Assembly: GCF_900100315.1 (NCBI RefSeq)
Contig: NZ_FNFF01000004.1
Location: 372,001 to 436,000, forward strand
Source: Streptomyces indicus
GTDB lineage: Bacteria > Actinomycetota > Actinomycetes > Streptomycetales > Streptomycetaceae
Direction: 5' to 3'
DNA length: 64,000 bases
The position numbers and the translations under genes were made by a program. Position 1 is the stretch's first letter, and each line of letters opens with the position of its first letter. Shown here in pieces: positions 35,793 through 44,968 of the stretch. Under the pieces are notes generated by a model. It searched no databases, had not been told where the DNA came from, and saw nothing but the letters and a program-made list of their open reading frames with translations.

Positions 35793-36565
35793 TGACCGCA
35801 CCGCTGACACCGCCGCAGAAGCCGCACCCGAACCAGCCGAGCGACCCCTGGCAGGCCCCGCCGCGGGTCCCCGCCGAGTCGTACGCGGCGGGCGGTCCCG
35901 GGATGGCGACGGAGCTGCGGGACGCGGCCCTGATCGTGGTGGGGTTCGCGGTGGCCGGTGTGGTGCTCGGGGTCCTGTGGGCCTGGCTCGCGCCGCATGT
36001 GCCGCTCGTCTCGGACGGCAAGGCCGTCTTCCTCGGGGACACCGAGGGGGAGCAGGCGATCGGTGCGGACGGAACGTTCATCCTGCTCGCGCTGGCCTGC
36101 GGCGCCGTGACCGGGGCCCTGGTCTTCCTGCTGAGGCGGCACGGCGGCATCCCGCTGGTGGTCGCGGTGGGTGTCGGCGGGCTGCTGGCCTCGGTGGTCG
36201 CCTGGCGGCTCGGTCTGGTCTTCGGGCCGGGCGACGACGTCGTGGCGCGCGCCAAGGAGGCCGGCGAGGGGGTCGCGTTCGACGCGCCCCTGGAGCTGAA
36301 CGCCAAGGGGGCGCTGCTCGCCTGGCCGATCGCCGCGCTCGCGGTGCACCTGGCGCTCACGGCGCTGTTCGGGCCGCGCGACCCGGAGCCGCCGCTGCCC
36401 GGCGGCTGGGACGCCCCGCACCCGACGGACGGGTACGGGACGCCGCACGATCCCGGACAGGCGCCGTACCACCCCGACCCGGCTTCGCACGGCCCCGGCC
36501 AGGCGCCGTACAGCCCGGGCAAGTCGCCGCACGCTCCGGGCCAGCCGCCGCACGGCGCCGGCTGA
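35792..36565 (+). CDS. DUF2567-type membrane protein with Pro/Gly/His tail
   Basis: A 257-aa protein with a Pro-rich start, four membrane helices (residues ~45-65, 95-112, 118-137 and 165-187) and a ~65-residue C-terminal tail of repeated Pro-Gly-His-Tyr motifs (GQAPYHPDP, GQAPYSPGK, GQPPHGAG). The function is unknown. The predicted extracytoplasmic loop contains DGKAVFLGDTEGEQAIGADG, which fits DUF2567 as I recall it. Confidence 0.75.
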   Translation: MTAPLTPPQKPHPNQPSDPWQAPPRVPAESYAAGGPGMATELRDAALIVVGFAVAGVVLGVLWAWLAPHVPLVSDGKAVFLGDTEGEQAIGADGTFILLALACGAVTGALVFLLRRHGGIPLVVAVGVGGLLASVVAWRLGLVFGPGDDVVARAKEAGEGVAFDAPLELNAKGALLAWPIAALAVHLALTALFGPRDPEPPLPGGWDAPHPTDGYGTPHDPGQAPYHPDPASHGPGQAPYSPGKSPHAPGQPPHGAG

Positions 36566-36574
36566 CCGGCCTGC

Positions 36575-36649
36575 CTAGGCGGGGCGCCTCCCGTGGTTCG
36601 CCTTGCCCTTCTTGATCCGCCACTTCCGCTTGCGCGTCTTCTTCGACAT
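36575..36649 (-). CDS. 24-aa bL37-like ribosomal protein
   Basis: A complete 25-codon frame encoding MSKKTRKRKWRIKKGKANHG followed by RRPA. Eleven of 24 residues are Lys or Arg. It matches the short actinobacterial 50S protein bL37 described from mycobacterial ribosomes, which has the same KANHGKRP-type end (from memory). GAGGA lies just upstream of the ATG. The gene is too short for usual gene callers. Confidence 0.75.
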   Translation of the reverse strand: MSKKTRKRKWRIKKGKANHGRRPA

Positions 36650-36722
36650 GTCCTCGGTACTTAACCGAGAACGGCCGGTACGCCTAGGGGGCTTGCACGC
36701 CCCGGCCCCACCCGAGGCGGAC

Positions 36723-36788
36723 GTTCGAGGCTCAGCCCCGGCCGACCAGTGCGAGGTTCGAGGCTCAGCCCCGGCCGACCGGTGCGAG
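36723..36788. repeat. 33-bp tandem duplication at the 3' end of ybaK
   Basis: Copies 36723-36755 and 36756-36788 differ at one base. The second contains the ybaK stop; because the unit is 11 codons long, the first repeats it in frame. Confidence 0.95.
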
Positions 36789-37265
36789 CACCGCGTCCGT
36801 GAGCTTCGCCAGGTCCGCCGGTGCCAGCTCGACCTCCAGGCCGCGGCGGCCCGCCGAGATGCAGATGGTGTCGTGCGCCGAGGCCGATTCGTCCAGGACC
36901 GTACGCAGCTTCTTGCGCTGGCCGAGCGGGGAGATCCCGCCGCGTACGTACCCCGTGGTGCGCTCGGCGGCGGCCGGGTCGGCCATCGCCGCGCGCTTGC
37001 CGCCCACCGCGGAGGCGAGGGCCTTGAGGTCGAGGGTGCCGGCGACGGGGACCACGGCCACGGTCAGCTCGCCGTCCACATCGGCGACGAGGGTCTTGAA
37101 CACCCGCTCCGGCGAGACGCCCATGGCCTGCGCCGCCTCCTCGCCGTAGGACGGGTGCGAGGGGTCGTGCTCGTAGCTGTGCACCGTGAACGGGACGCCC
37201 GCCGCCGTCAGCGCCACCGTCGCCGGAGTGCCCCCGGCCTGCTGCTTCTTCGACTTCTTCGCCAC
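36765..37265 (-). CDS. ybaK: YbaK/EbsC aminoacyl-tRNA deacylase
   Basis: A 166-aa YbaK-type trans-editing enzyme that hydrolyses Cys-tRNA-Pro. The catalytic Lys lies in RVFKTLVADVDG, and GGISPLGQRKKL carries the conserved Gly-x-x-Ser/Pro loop. GTG 37265 is 16 bp downstream of the end of the LON-domain gene, so the pair may be an operon. Substrate assignment follows the family. Confidence 0.9.
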   Translation of the reverse strand: MAKKSKKQQAGGTPATVALTAAGVPFTVHSYEHDPSHPSYGEEAAQAMGVSPERVFKTLVADVDGELTVAVVPVAGTLDLKALASAVGGKRAAMADPAAAERTTGYVRGGISPLGQRKKLRTVLDESASAHDTICISAGRRGLEVELAPADLAKLTDAVLAPVGRG

Positions 37266-37281
37266 TGCGTTGCTCCGCGCG

Positions 37282-38031
37282 TCAGTTGAGGCTGGTCGGT
37301 GCCCGGGTCAGCTCGACCGCGGGCAGCGAGGGCAGGTTACGGAGCAGGGCCGTCTCGGAGCGAAGGAGTTTCAGCTCCTCATGCAGCCGGCTCGCCGTGT
37401 CCGCCGCCTCCAGGAGACGCTGCTTCGCCGGGACGTCGAGCACCGCGGCGGCCGCCACCAGGTACGACACCACCGAAGGGTCGTCCGGCAGTTCGGCGCC
37501 GGTGGCGAGGCTGCGCTCGCGGGCCCCGGCAAGGCGCTTCTGGTACGCGCGGAACGCCCGCAGCACGCCCTCGGCGAGCGCGCCCGCCTCCTCGCCCTGC
37601 TCCTCGGGCAGCTCTTCGAGTTCCGCCGTCAGATACGCGCCGCTCGCGTCCACCGACAGCAGCCGCACCCGGGTGGTGCCCGTGGCCAGCACCTCGAAGC
37701 TGCCGTCGGCGCGCTCGCGCACCGTGGCCGCGTCGGCGATGCAGCCCACCGCGTGGAAGGCCTTCAGGGGGTCCTCGCCGAAGCCGGCGGCCGGGCCCTT
37801 CTCGACGGTGGCCGTCTGGTCCGGCAGTCCGGGCGCCGCCGGGGCCACCTCGTGTCCGTCGCGGATCGCCACGACCGCGAAGCGGCGCGCCTCCTCGGCC
37901 TCCTCGGGCGCGGCCTTGACCAGATCGCGCATCATGGCCCGATAGCGCGCCTCGAAGACGTTCAGGGGCAGCACGAGACCCGGGAACAGCACGGTGTTCA
38001 GCGGGAAGAGCGGAAGCCGGACGGTGGTCAC
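37282..38031 (-). CDS. LON substrate-binding-domain protein
   Basis: A 249-aa protein with only the N-terminal substrate-binding domain of Lon protease (LPLFPLNTVLFPGLVLPLN) and a C-terminal helical part; there is no ATPase or protease domain. Stand-alone LON-domain proteins are common in actinobacteria and of unknown role. The GTG start is only 14 bp from a MITE-like element, and TAAGGT formed at the junction is its only apparent -10 box (38040-38045). Confidence 0.88.
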   Translation of the reverse strand: MTTVRLPLFPLNTVLFPGLVLPLNVFEARYRAMMRDLVKAAPEEAEEARRFAVVAIRDGHEVAPAAPGLPDQTATVEKGPAAGFGEDPLKAFHAVGCIADAATVRERADGSFEVLATGTTRVRLLSVDASGAYLTAELEELPEEQGEEAGALAEGVLRAFRAYQKRLAGARERSLATGAELPDDPSVVSYLVAAAAVLDVPAKQRLLEAADTASRLHEELKLLRSETALLRNLPSLPAVELTRAPTSLN

Positions 38032-38045
38032 GGCTCTTTACCTTA

Positions 38046-38294
38046 GGGCCTGTCTTCAGTCTCCCGTCTGTCGGGCGACGCCTGGCACGCACGCTCGCTG
38101 CGTTGTCGTCGGTCGCCGACTCCCCCAAGCTCTCGGCTTCGCTCGAGCAGGGGGGACCCCCATCGCGTCGACTCCCTCCTCCGCCTTGCGATCGCACGCT
38201 CCCCCAAGCTCTCGACTGCGCTCGAGCAGGGGGGACCCCCATGACGCCGCCCGACCGCCCCTTCGGGCGACGACGGGAGACTGAGGACAGGCCC
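38046..38294. mobile_element. MITE-like 249-bp element
   Basis: Terminal inverted repeats of 23 bp (38046-38068 and 38272-38294), starting GGGCCTGTC, differ at one base. TA flanks both ends, as a target duplication would. There is no coding frame inside. Two 44-bp copies of an internal palindrome-rich unit are present. The ends resemble those of IS5/IS630-type elements, from memory, so a transposase elsewhere may move it. Confidence 0.8.
38120..38242. repeat. Two 44-bp copies of a C/G-run palindrome unit
   Basis: 38120-38163 and 38199-38242 match except at two bases: CTCCCCCAAGCTCTCG, a short spacer, then CTCGAGCAGGGGGGACCCCC. A shortened variant is at 57779-57809, before the HGxxPAAW gene. 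Confidence 0.85.
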
Positions 38295-39295
38295 TAGTGG
38301 CCGCCCGGAGTGCGCCGTGCCCGCAGTGGTGTGGCCGAGGCGACCTCCAGGCGGACGCCGTCGCGCAGCTCCAGGAACTGGCCGAGCGGGTCGTCCGAGA
38401 TCCGGTCCCAGGGGAACGAGGTCGCCTGCGCTCCGATCAGACGCAGCTGCTCCAGGGCGTCCTGCCAGCGTTCGAGGCGGATCAGGACGTACGTGAGGAC
38501 GTTGCGGACCTCCGCCGGATACGGGTCGCCCGCCTCGTACGCGGCCGAGAGCACGATCGCGCGGTCGGCGGCGGCGTCCAGACGTGCGCGCGGCACGCTG
38601 GAGCCGGGACCGGTCAGATACGCGAGGGCGGCGCGGGCCGGCAGGGCGTGGATCAGCGAACCGGGCAGGGCGTCCTCGGCGGCCCGCTCCGCGAAGTCGA
38701 AGCACTCGCGGTGCGAGCCGTACCAGGCGGCCGAGAGGTACTGGACCGCGGAGGTGTGGCAGCCGTAGTGGTGCGAGGCACGGCTCGTGGCCTCCTGCCA
38801 CAGCGCGTCGAAGACGCCGCGCGAGGCATGGGTCCCGCGGGCGTGGTCGAGCGCGAGGCGCCAGGGGACCGGGTCGCGCGGGTGGCCCGCGGCGGAGGCG
38901 GCGCCGATCAACGGCGCGGCGTCGCGCAGCAGTTCCGCGTACGCGGGGGACTCCCAGGCGCGGGCCAGGGCCAGCTCGGCCTTCACGAGCAGGGCGTCCG
39001 GGTCCTGCGGACGGTCGGCGAGCCAGCGCTCGAACCAGTCGGGCCTGCTCCGGGCGAAGGCGGCGAGCCGCCGGGAGTACAGGTCGCGGCTCTCCCACGC
39101 GGCCTCTTCGCGGGTGGCCGCGAGCAGCTGTGCCGCGGACTCGTAGTCGTCCCGGCCGGCCGCGACGAGGGCGGGGGCCAGCCGGTCGTCGGGTGCGTCG
39201 AGCAGCATCTCGTCGTCGGCCGGGAGGCCGAGGGCGAGATGCCGGGTGTGCTTGAGCATCCGGGCGGTGCCGATGAGAGCGCGTAGCAGTGCCAT
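38294..39295 (-). CDS. Hypothetical helical-repeat protein, stop codon at element border
   Basis: A 333-aa soluble protein I cannot name. Its sequence alternates amphipathic helices with Ala/Leu/Asp/Trp-rich motifs (DRPQDPDALLVKAELALARA) typical of TPR-like superhelices. A His/Tyr/Cys patch ASHHYGCHTSAVQYLSAAWYG lies near residue 175. The TAG stop takes its third base from the last base of the MITE-like element. It lies downstream of, and in the same direction as, the next minus-strand gene, 98 bp away. Confidence 0.75.
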   Translation of the reverse strand: MALLRALIGTARMLKHTRHLALGLPADDEMLLDAPDDRLAPALVAAGRDDYESAAQLLAATREEAAWESRDLYSRRLAAFARSRPDWFERWLADRPQDPDALLVKAELALARAWESPAYAELLRDAAPLIGAASAAGHPRDPVPWRLALDHARGTHASRGVFDALWQEATSRASHHYGCHTSAVQYLSAAWYGSHRECFDFAERAAEDALPGSLIHALPARAALAYLTGPGSSVPRARLDAAADRAIVLSAAYEAGDPYPAEVRNVLTYVLIRLERWQDALEQLRLIGAQATSFPWDRISDDPLGQFLELRDGVRLEVASATPLRARRTPGGH

Positions 39296-39393
39296 GGTGC
39301 GGGGGAAGACCGGTGAGCTGGGCGGATGGTTGCCGCCCGGTCGGTAACGGTTCGGGTGCGCGGTGCCGCGGGGTGCGGCGGACCGCGGGGCCG

Positions 39394-40953
39394 TCAGCCG
39401 CGACGCAGCAGCCGCGAGGCCCCCGCCGCCACCGTCGTCGCCAGGACCCAGCCGAGCAGCACGAGGGACGCGGCCAGCCACTGCCACAGGCCCGAGACCC
39501 GCCAGTAGCCGTCCTGGCCGAGGTTGATCACCGGCAGGATCAGGTCGAGGGCGTAGAGGACCGAGTTGTACGCGGGGCCCTCGCCCGCCTTCATCGCCGC
39601 CGGGTCGTAGTACGAGAAGGCATAGCCGCCCAGCGCCCACAGGACCGCCATCCACAGCGCCGCACGGCCGGGCTTGTAGCCGTACGCGACCGTCCAGTCC
39701 TGTGCGTAGCCCCAGAGCTTGGCCGCGACCGGCAGGGTCTGGCGGCGGCGCCGCTGCTTGGCGAGGAGTACCGCGCGGGCCTCGGAGTCCTCGCCGGTGT
39801 CGCGGAGCACGGCGGCGAGGCGTTCGTACGGCTCCGGGTTGTACTCGGGCGTGGCCGCCTCCACCCACGCGAGGCGCGCGGGCAGCGCGAACTTGTCGAC
39901 GGGGATCAGGTTCTCGTACGCGAAGCCGTTCATTTCCAGGTGCCCGGGGCCCGGCCAGCTCACCGCCCGGTCGCGCAGGCTGGTCACCTTCGCACCGGAG
40001 AGCACCACCTTGCCGCCCTCGGGCCGCTCGCCGAGGAAGCGCAGCTCGGCGGTCTGCACCCGGCGCAGCGACAGCTGGTGGTCCTCGCCCATGATGAGAC
40101 GGGCCCGGTCGAAGTCGATGGCGTCGGTGAAGCGGCCGTCGTCGAGCCGGATGCCGCCGCGGCACTCGAAGCGCTGGATCCGCATCCCGCGCGCCGGGGT
40201 GGCGCCCGCCGTGAACACGGGGTCGGTGACGGCGGCCGGGGTCAGGTAGAGGGCGCGCTCGACGGTGAGCTGCGGGGCGTTGAGCGCGTACTTGCCCGCC
40301 TCGTTGAGCAGTCGGCTGCCGCGCAGGCTCAGGGAGACGCCGATCTTGGCGCCGCGCATCCGGAACTCCCCGTAGGACTCCATCAGTTCGGCCTGGAGGT
40401 CCTGGCCGACCGAGAGCCCGTCCGCGTTGACCGAGCGGTCGCGCCGGTCGCTGTGCACCACGGCCTGGCTGAGCAGCAGGTCGGTGCCGATCTGCGCGTC
40501 CGAGAGCCGGATGCCGCGGTGCACGTGGCAGCGCGGCAGATGCAGGTCGCCCTCGGTGTGCAGCCGGGCGGCCTCCAGGCGCGGTATCGAGCAGTTGGAC
40601 AGGCGCAGGGTGGTGAAGCGGCTCTCGGGGAGCGAGATCTCCTTCTCGAAGCGGCAGTCCTTGAACTCCACGTACGGGGTGACGGTGCCGCCCGCGACGT
40701 CGAGGTAGTCCGTGATGAGGACGCCGGTGAGCTTGACGGAGGAGACCCTGCCGTCGCGTGCGGGCGGGCCCGCGAGCATCAGCATGCACACCACGCGGGC
40801 GCGCACGCTGCGGTCCTCGCCCCAGTGGTGCACGCCGTGCGGGTCGTCCACCGCGGGGTTGCCGGTCGACAGGTCGTAGCGCGAACCGTTCTGGAACGCC
40901 TGCCACATCCCGACCTCGGCGGGCGTCAGGTCGTCCGGCATCTCCACCGTCAC
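39394..40953 (-). CDS. Membrane protein with beta-helix-like repeats
   Basis: A 519-aa protein. Residues ~40-330 contain many short turns with alternating hydrophobic residues (FEKEISLPESRFTTLRLSN, LHLPRCHVHRGIRL), suggesting a right-handed beta-helix as in pentapeptide-repeat or bactofilin folds. The C terminus has two membrane helices around a loop with PAMKAGEGPAYNSVLYALDL. GTG 40953 is preferred for the GGGAGG 10 nt upstream; M at 40941 is an alternative. Function unknown. Confidence 0.7.
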   Translation of the reverse strand: MTVEMPDDLTPAEVGMWQAFQNGSRYDLSTGNPAVDDPHGVHHWGEDRSVRARVVCMLMLAGPPARDGRVSSVKLTGVLITDYLDVAGGTVTPYVEFKDCRFEKEISLPESRFTTLRLSNCSIPRLEAARLHTEGDLHLPRCHVHRGIRLSDAQIGTDLLLSQAVVHSDRRDRSVNADGLSVGQDLQAELMESYGEFRMRGAKIGVSLSLRGSRLLNEAGKYALNAPQLTVERALYLTPAAVTDPVFTAGATPARGMRIQRFECRGGIRLDDGRFTDAIDFDRARLIMGEDHQLSLRRVQTAELRFLGERPEGGKVVLSGAKVTSLRDRAVSWPGPGHLEMNGFAYENLIPVDKFALPARLAWVEAATPEYNPEPYERLAAVLRDTGEDSEARAVLLAKQRRRRQTLPVAAKLWGYAQDWTVAYGYKPGRAALWMAVLWALGGYAFSYYDPAAMKAGEGPAYNSVLYALDLILPVINLGQDGYWRVSGLWQWLAASLVLLGWVLATTVAAGASRLLRRG

Positions 40954-41179
40954 CTCGGTACGTCCTCCCCGTGCCCGGGCCGGCCCCGCTCGGGCCGGCC
41001 GCGCCCGTACTCCTGCTGCTCGCACACGTGTGTCATGCGTACGGGTGTGATGCCCGGACGGTGACCGGCTGAACGCTAGTGGTGCGCGGGATTCTCGCGT
41101 TTCCGTGGGGATCGGTATCGGCCAAGGTGCGCGTGTGCGATTCTGCGGCGCACGAGGTCACGACCCTGGGGAGGGACGC
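40954..41179. other. Divergent promoter region
   Basis: About 225 bp between divergent genes. No convincing gene or promoter pair is visible; GGGGATCGGTATCGG near 41107 is the most AT-rich part. Confidence 0.4.
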
Positions 41180-41659
41180 ATGGCGGGCGGGGACATGACG
41201 GGCGGGCGGGACATGGCGGGTGGGGGCATGGCGGGTGAGGGCCTGAGGGGCGAGGGCATGACGGGCGGGGCAGCGCAGGGATGGCCGGCCGGCGTCGAAG
41301 GACGGCCGTGGGTGATGGCCAATGAGCTGCTGGCGTTCGTGATCGAGCTCGCCGCCGTCGGGGCGCTGGCGTGGTGGGGGTTCGCGACCGGCGAGGGCCT
41401 CGCGCTCAGCGTGCTCCTGGGGCTCGGGACACCCGCGGCCGCGGTCACGCTGTGGGGACTGTACGCCGCGCCGAAGGCGAAGCGGCGGCCCGGGCTGCCC
41501 GGCGTACTCGCGGTGAAGGCGCTGGTCCTCGGCGGGGGAGCGGCGGCCCTGTACGGGCTCGGGCACCCGGTCGCGGCCCTGATCGCGGCGGCCGTGGTCG
41601 TGGCGAACACCGCGGTGGCCGAGACGACCCGCAGAGCCCCGGCCCGCACCGGCACCTGA
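41180..41659 (+). CDS. YrdB-family (DUF2568) membrane protein
   Basis: A 159-aa protein. The first ~40 residues are Met/Gly repeats (MAGGDMTGG, MAGGGMAGEG) from DNA repeats of GGCATGGCGGGTG type, followed by four membrane helices starting at WVMANELLAFVIELAAVGAL and including TLWGLYAAPKAKRR. Helix layout matches YrdB proteins. ATG 41180 has GGGAGGGA upstream; a GTG start at about codon 45 would remove the repeat part. Role unknown. Confidence 0.75.
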   Translation: MAGGDMTGGRDMAGGGMAGEGLRGEGMTGGAAQGWPAGVEGRPWVMANELLAFVIELAAVGALAWWGFATGEGLALSVLLGLGTPAAAVTLWGLYAAPKAKRRPGLPGVLAVKALVLGGGAAALYGLGHPVAALIAAAVVVANTAVAETTRRAPARTGT

Positions 41660-41666
41660 CGCGGGC

Positions 41667-41700
41667 AGGGCGCCCCCGGACCGGACCCGGCCGGCGCCCT
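41667..41700 (+). terminator. Weak terminator after the YrdB gene
   Basis: AGGGCGCC pairs with GGCGCCCT across 18 nt; no T-run. Confidence 0.45.
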
Positions 41701-41721
41701 CCCGTACCGGCCACCGGTGCA

Positions 41722-41745
41722 CGCGTATCAGCCCGTGGATACGCG
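41722..41745. promoter_or_regulatory. Candidate operator of the his operon
   Basis: CGCGTATC and GATACGCG form perfect 8-bp arms separated by 8 nt, 38 nt upstream of hisD, near where its promoter must lie (GAGAAT at 41770-41775 is the possible -10). Confidence 0.55.
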
Positions 41746-41782
41746 CGACGGCCGTCCGCGGCCGTCTGAGAGAATTGGCCAC

Positions 41783-43105
41783 GTGATCTCTCGAATCGAC
41801 CTGCGCGGCAGCGCCCTCCCCGAGGGCGCCGACCTGCGCGACCTGCTGCCCCGTGCCGACTTCGACGTCGCGGCCGCCCTGGACAAGGTGCGTCCGATCT
41901 GCGAGGACGTGCATCATCGCGGGGACGCGGCGCTGGTCGAGTACGCGGAGAAGTTCGACGGCGTGCAGCTGACGAGCGTACGGGTGCCGGCCGAGGCCCT
42001 GCAGAAGGCGCTCGCCGCGCTCGATCCGCAGGTCAGGGCCGCGCTCGAGGAGTCGATCAAGCGCGCCCGCACGGTGCACCGCGAGCAGCGCCGGTCCACG
42101 CACACCACACAGGTGGTGCCCGGCGGCAGCGTGACCGAGAAGTGGGTTCCGGTCGAGCGCGTCGGTCTGTACGCACCGGGCGGCCGCTCGGTGTACCCGT
42201 CGTCCGTGATCATGAACGTCGTCCCGGCCCAGGAGGCCGGAGTCGAGTCCATCGCGCTCGCCTCGCCCGCGCAGGCCGAGTTCGACGGCCTGCCGCACCC
42301 GACGATCCTGGCGGCCTGCGCGCTGCTCGGCGTCGACGAGGTGTACGCGGCCGGCGGCGCCACCGCCGTGGCGATGTTCGCGTACGGCACCGAGTCCTGC
42401 CCGCCCGCGAACATGGTGACCGGCCCGGGCAACATCTGGGTCGCGGCCGCCAAGCGCTACTTCACCGGCAAGATCGGCATCGACGCGGAGGCCGGCCCGA
42501 CGGAGATCGCCGTCCTCGCCGACGACACCGCCGACCCGGTGCACGTGGCCTCCGACCTGATCAGCCAGGCCGAGCACGACCCGCTGGCCGCGGCCGTCCT
42601 CGTCACGGACAGCGAGGCGCTCGCCGACGCGGTGGAGCGCGAGCTGGAGCCGCAGGTCGCCGCGAGCAAGCACATCGAGGACCGGATCGTGCCCGCCCTC
42701 AAGGGCGAGCAGTCCGCGATCGTCCTCGTGGACACCCTGGAGGACGGCCTCAAGGTCGTCGATGCGTACGGGGCCGAGCACCTGGAGATCCAGACCGCGG
42801 ACGCCGTCGCCGTGGCGGACCGCGTCAAGAACGCCGGCGCGATCTTCGTCGGCCCCTGGGCCCCGGTCTCGCTCGGCGACTACGCGGCCGGATCGAACCA
42901 CGTCCTGCCCACCGGCGGCTGCGCCTGCCACTCCTCGGGCCTGAGCGTGCAGTCCTTCCTGCGCGGCATCCACATCGTGGACTACACGCAGGACGCCCTC
43001 GCCGACGTCGCCCACCACGTGGTGACGCTGGCGGAGGCGGAGGATCTGCCGGCGCACGGTGCCGCCATCAAGGCACGGTTCGGGTGGAAGGTTCCCAGCA
43101 AGTGA
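41783..43105 (+). CDS. hisD: Histidinol dehydrogenase
   Basis: Catalyses the last two oxidations, L-histidinol to L-histidine, with NAD+ and zinc. The 440-aa enzyme shows the signature around [18 protein letters not shown], zinc/substrate ligands in [10 protein letters not shown] and [10 protein letters not shown], and [18 protein letters not shown]. The GTG start at 41783 has no clear ribosome site. It is the first gene of the his operon; its stop overlaps hisC. Confidence 0.98.
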   Translation: MISRIDLRGSALPEGADLRDLLPRADFDVAAALDKVRPICEDVHHRGDAALVEYAEKFDGVQLTSVRVPAEALQKALAALDPQVRAALEESIKRARTVHREQRRSTHTTQVVPGGSVTEKWVPVERVGLYAPGGRSVYPSSVIMNVVPAQEAGVESIALASPAQAEFDGLPHPTILAACALLGVDEVYAAGGATAVAMFAYGTESCPPANMVTGPGNIWVAAAKRYFTGKIGIDAEAGPTEIAVLADDTADPVHVASDLISQAEHDPLAAAVLVTDSEALADAVERELEPQVAASKHIEDRIVPALKGEQSAIVLVDTLEDGLKVVDAYGAEHLEIQTADAVAVADRVKNAGAIFVGPWAPVSLGDYAAGSNHVLPTGGCACHSSGLSVQSFLRGIHIVDYTQDALADVAHHVVTLAEAEDLPAHGAAIKARFGWKVPSK

Positions 43106-44214
43106 CCGGTATCGACGACCTCCCCATCCGCGAGGAGCTGAAGGGCAAGTCCCCTTACGGCGCGCCCCAGTTGGACGTCCCCGTCCGCCTGAACACCAAC
43201 GAGAACCCGTACCCGCTGCCCGAGCCCCTCGTGCAGCGCATCGCCGAACGCGTCACCGAGGCGGCCCGGAACCTCAACCGCTACCCGGACCGCGACGCCG
43301 TGGAGCTCCGCACCGAGCTCGCCCGCTATCTGACGCGGACGGCCGGGCACGAGGTCCGGGTCGAGAACGTGTGGGCGGCCAACGGGTCCAACGAGGTCAT
43401 CCAGCAGCTGCTCCAGACCTTCGGCGGCCCCGGCCGCACGGCCATCGGCTTCGAGCCCTCGTACTCGATGCACGGGCTCATCTCGCGCGGTACGGGCACC
43501 GGTTGGATCTCCGGGCCGCGCAACGACGACTTCACCATCGACGTCGAGGCGGCGACGAAGGCGATCGCGGAGCACGCGCCGGACGTCACCTTCATCACTT
43601 CGCCCAACAACCCGACGGGCACGGCCGTCGAGGCCGAGACGGTGCTCGCGCTGTACGAGGCCGCGCAGGCCGCCAAGCCTTCCCTCGTGGTGGTCGACGA
43701 GGCGTACATCGAGTTCAGCCACGGCGCCTCGCTGCTGCCGCTCATCGAGGGCCGGCCGAACCTCGTTGTCTCGCGCACCATGTCCAAGGCCTTCGGCGCG
43801 GCCGGTCTGCGCCTCGGCTATCTCGCCGCGCACCCCGCCGTGGTGGACGCGGTGCAGCTGGTCCGGCTTCCGTACCACCTGTCGGCCATCACGCAGGCCA
43901 CCGCGCTCGCGGCCCTGGAGCACACCGACACCCTGCTCGCGTACGTGGAGCAGCTGAAGCAGGAGCGCGACCGGCTCGTCGACGGGCTGCGCGCGCTCGG
44001 CTACGACGTCACGCCGTCCGACGCCAACTTCGTTCAGTTCGGACGGTTCGAAGATGCCCACGCCGTCTGGCAGCAGATCCTCGACCGGGGCGTCCTGGTC
44101 CGGGACAACGGCGTACCGGGCTGGCTGCGGGTGACCGCGGGCACGCCCGAGGAGAACGACGCGTTCCTCGACGCGGTAAAGGACCTCAAGAAGGAGCAGG
44201 AGCACAGCGCATGA
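43102..44214 (+). CDS. hisC: Histidinol-phosphate aminotransferase
   Basis: A 370-aa PLP-dependent fold-type I transaminase that makes histidinol phosphate from imidazole acetol phosphate. [33 protein letters not shown] and the PLP-lysine loop [17 protein letters not shown] are all intact. It overlaps hisD by 4 bp (GTGA) and hisB by 4 bp (ATGA). Confidence 0.97.
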   Translation: MTGIDDLPIREELKGKSPYGAPQLDVPVRLNTNENPYPLPEPLVQRIAERVTEAARNLNRYPDRDAVELRTELARYLTRTAGHEVRVENVWAANGSNEVIQQLLQTFGGPGRTAIGFEPSYSMHGLISRGTGTGWISGPRNDDFTIDVEAATKAIAEHAPDVTFITSPNNPTGTAVEAETVLALYEAAQAAKPSLVVVDEAYIEFSHGASLLPLIEGRPNLVVSRTMSKAFGAAGLRLGYLAAHPAVVDAVQLVRLPYHLSAITQATALAALEHTDTLLAYVEQLKQERDRLVDGLRALGYDVTPSDANFVQFGRFEDAHAVWQQILDRGVLVRDNGVPGWLRVTAGTPEENDAFLDAVKDLKKEQEHSA

Positions 44215-44804
44215 GCCGCATCGGACGCGTGGAGCGGACCACCAAGGAGACCGCGGTCGTCGTCGAGATCGACCTCGACGGCAGCGGAAAGGTCGATGTG
44301 TCGACCGGGGTCGGCTTCTACGACCACATGCTCGACCAGCTCGGCCGGCACGGCCTGTTCGACCTCACGGTGAAGACCGAGGGCGACCTCCACATCGACT
44401 CGCACCACACCATCGAGGACACCGCGCTCGCCCTCGGCGCCGCCTTCAAGCAGGCGCTCGGCGACAAGGTCGGCATCTACCGCTTCGGCAACTGCACCGT
44501 CCCCCTTGACGAGTCGCTGGCCCAGGTGACCGTGGACCTGTCGGGCCGCCCGTACCTCGTGCACACCGAGCCCGAGAACATGGCGCCGATGATCGGCTCG
44601 TACGACACGACGATGACCCGGCACATCCTGGAGTCCTTCGTCGCGCAGGCCCAGATCGCGCTGCACGTGCACGTCCCGTACGGGCGCAACGCGCACCACA
44701 TCGTCGAGTGCCAGTTCAAGGCGCTGGCCCGCGCGCTGCGTTACGCCTCCGAGCGCGACCCGCGCGCGGCCGGCATCCTCCCGTCGACCAAGGGCGCACT
44801 GTGA
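44211..44804 (+). CDS. hisB: Imidazoleglycerol-phosphate dehydratase
   Basis: A 197-aa monofunctional IGPD (no HisN phosphatase domain). The duplicated metal motifs are present: [27 protein letters not shown], and [19 protein letters not shown]-like [14 protein letters not shown]. It dehydrates imidazoleglycerol phosphate to imidazole acetol phosphate. Confidence 0.98.
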   Translation: MSRIGRVERTTKETAVVVEIDLDGSGKVDVSTGVGFYDHMLDQLGRHGLFDLTVKTEGDLHIDSHHTIEDTALALGAAFKQALGDKVGIYRFGNCTVPLDESLAQVTVDLSGRPYLVHTEPENMAPMIGSYDTTMTRHILESFVAQAQIALHVHVPYGRNAHHIVECQFKALARALRYASERDPRAAGILPSTKGAL

Positions 44805-44968
44805 CCGGCCTCTCCACCATCCTGATCTTCGTCGGCCTGTTCCTCGCCGGCGGTGCCTATTCCTTCAGCAAGCAGCAGATGCCCAAGGGCGTCATCGTGC
44901 TGCTCGCCATCGCCTCCGCGATGTGCCTGGTCGCGGGAGTCCTGCGGATTCAGGGGATCTGGGAATGA
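44801..44968 (+). CDS. 55-aa membrane protein inside the his operon
   Basis: Two membrane helices ([19 protein letters not shown] and [19 protein letters not shown]) joined by a short SKQQMPK loop. It overlaps hisB (GTGA) and hisH (ATGA) on both sides, so it is translated as part of the operon. No histidine-pathway role is known to me; membrane anchoring or a leader-type function is possible. Confidence 0.85.
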   Translation: MTGLSTILIFVGLFLAGGAYSFSKQQMPKGVIVLLAIASAMCLVAGVLRIQGIWE

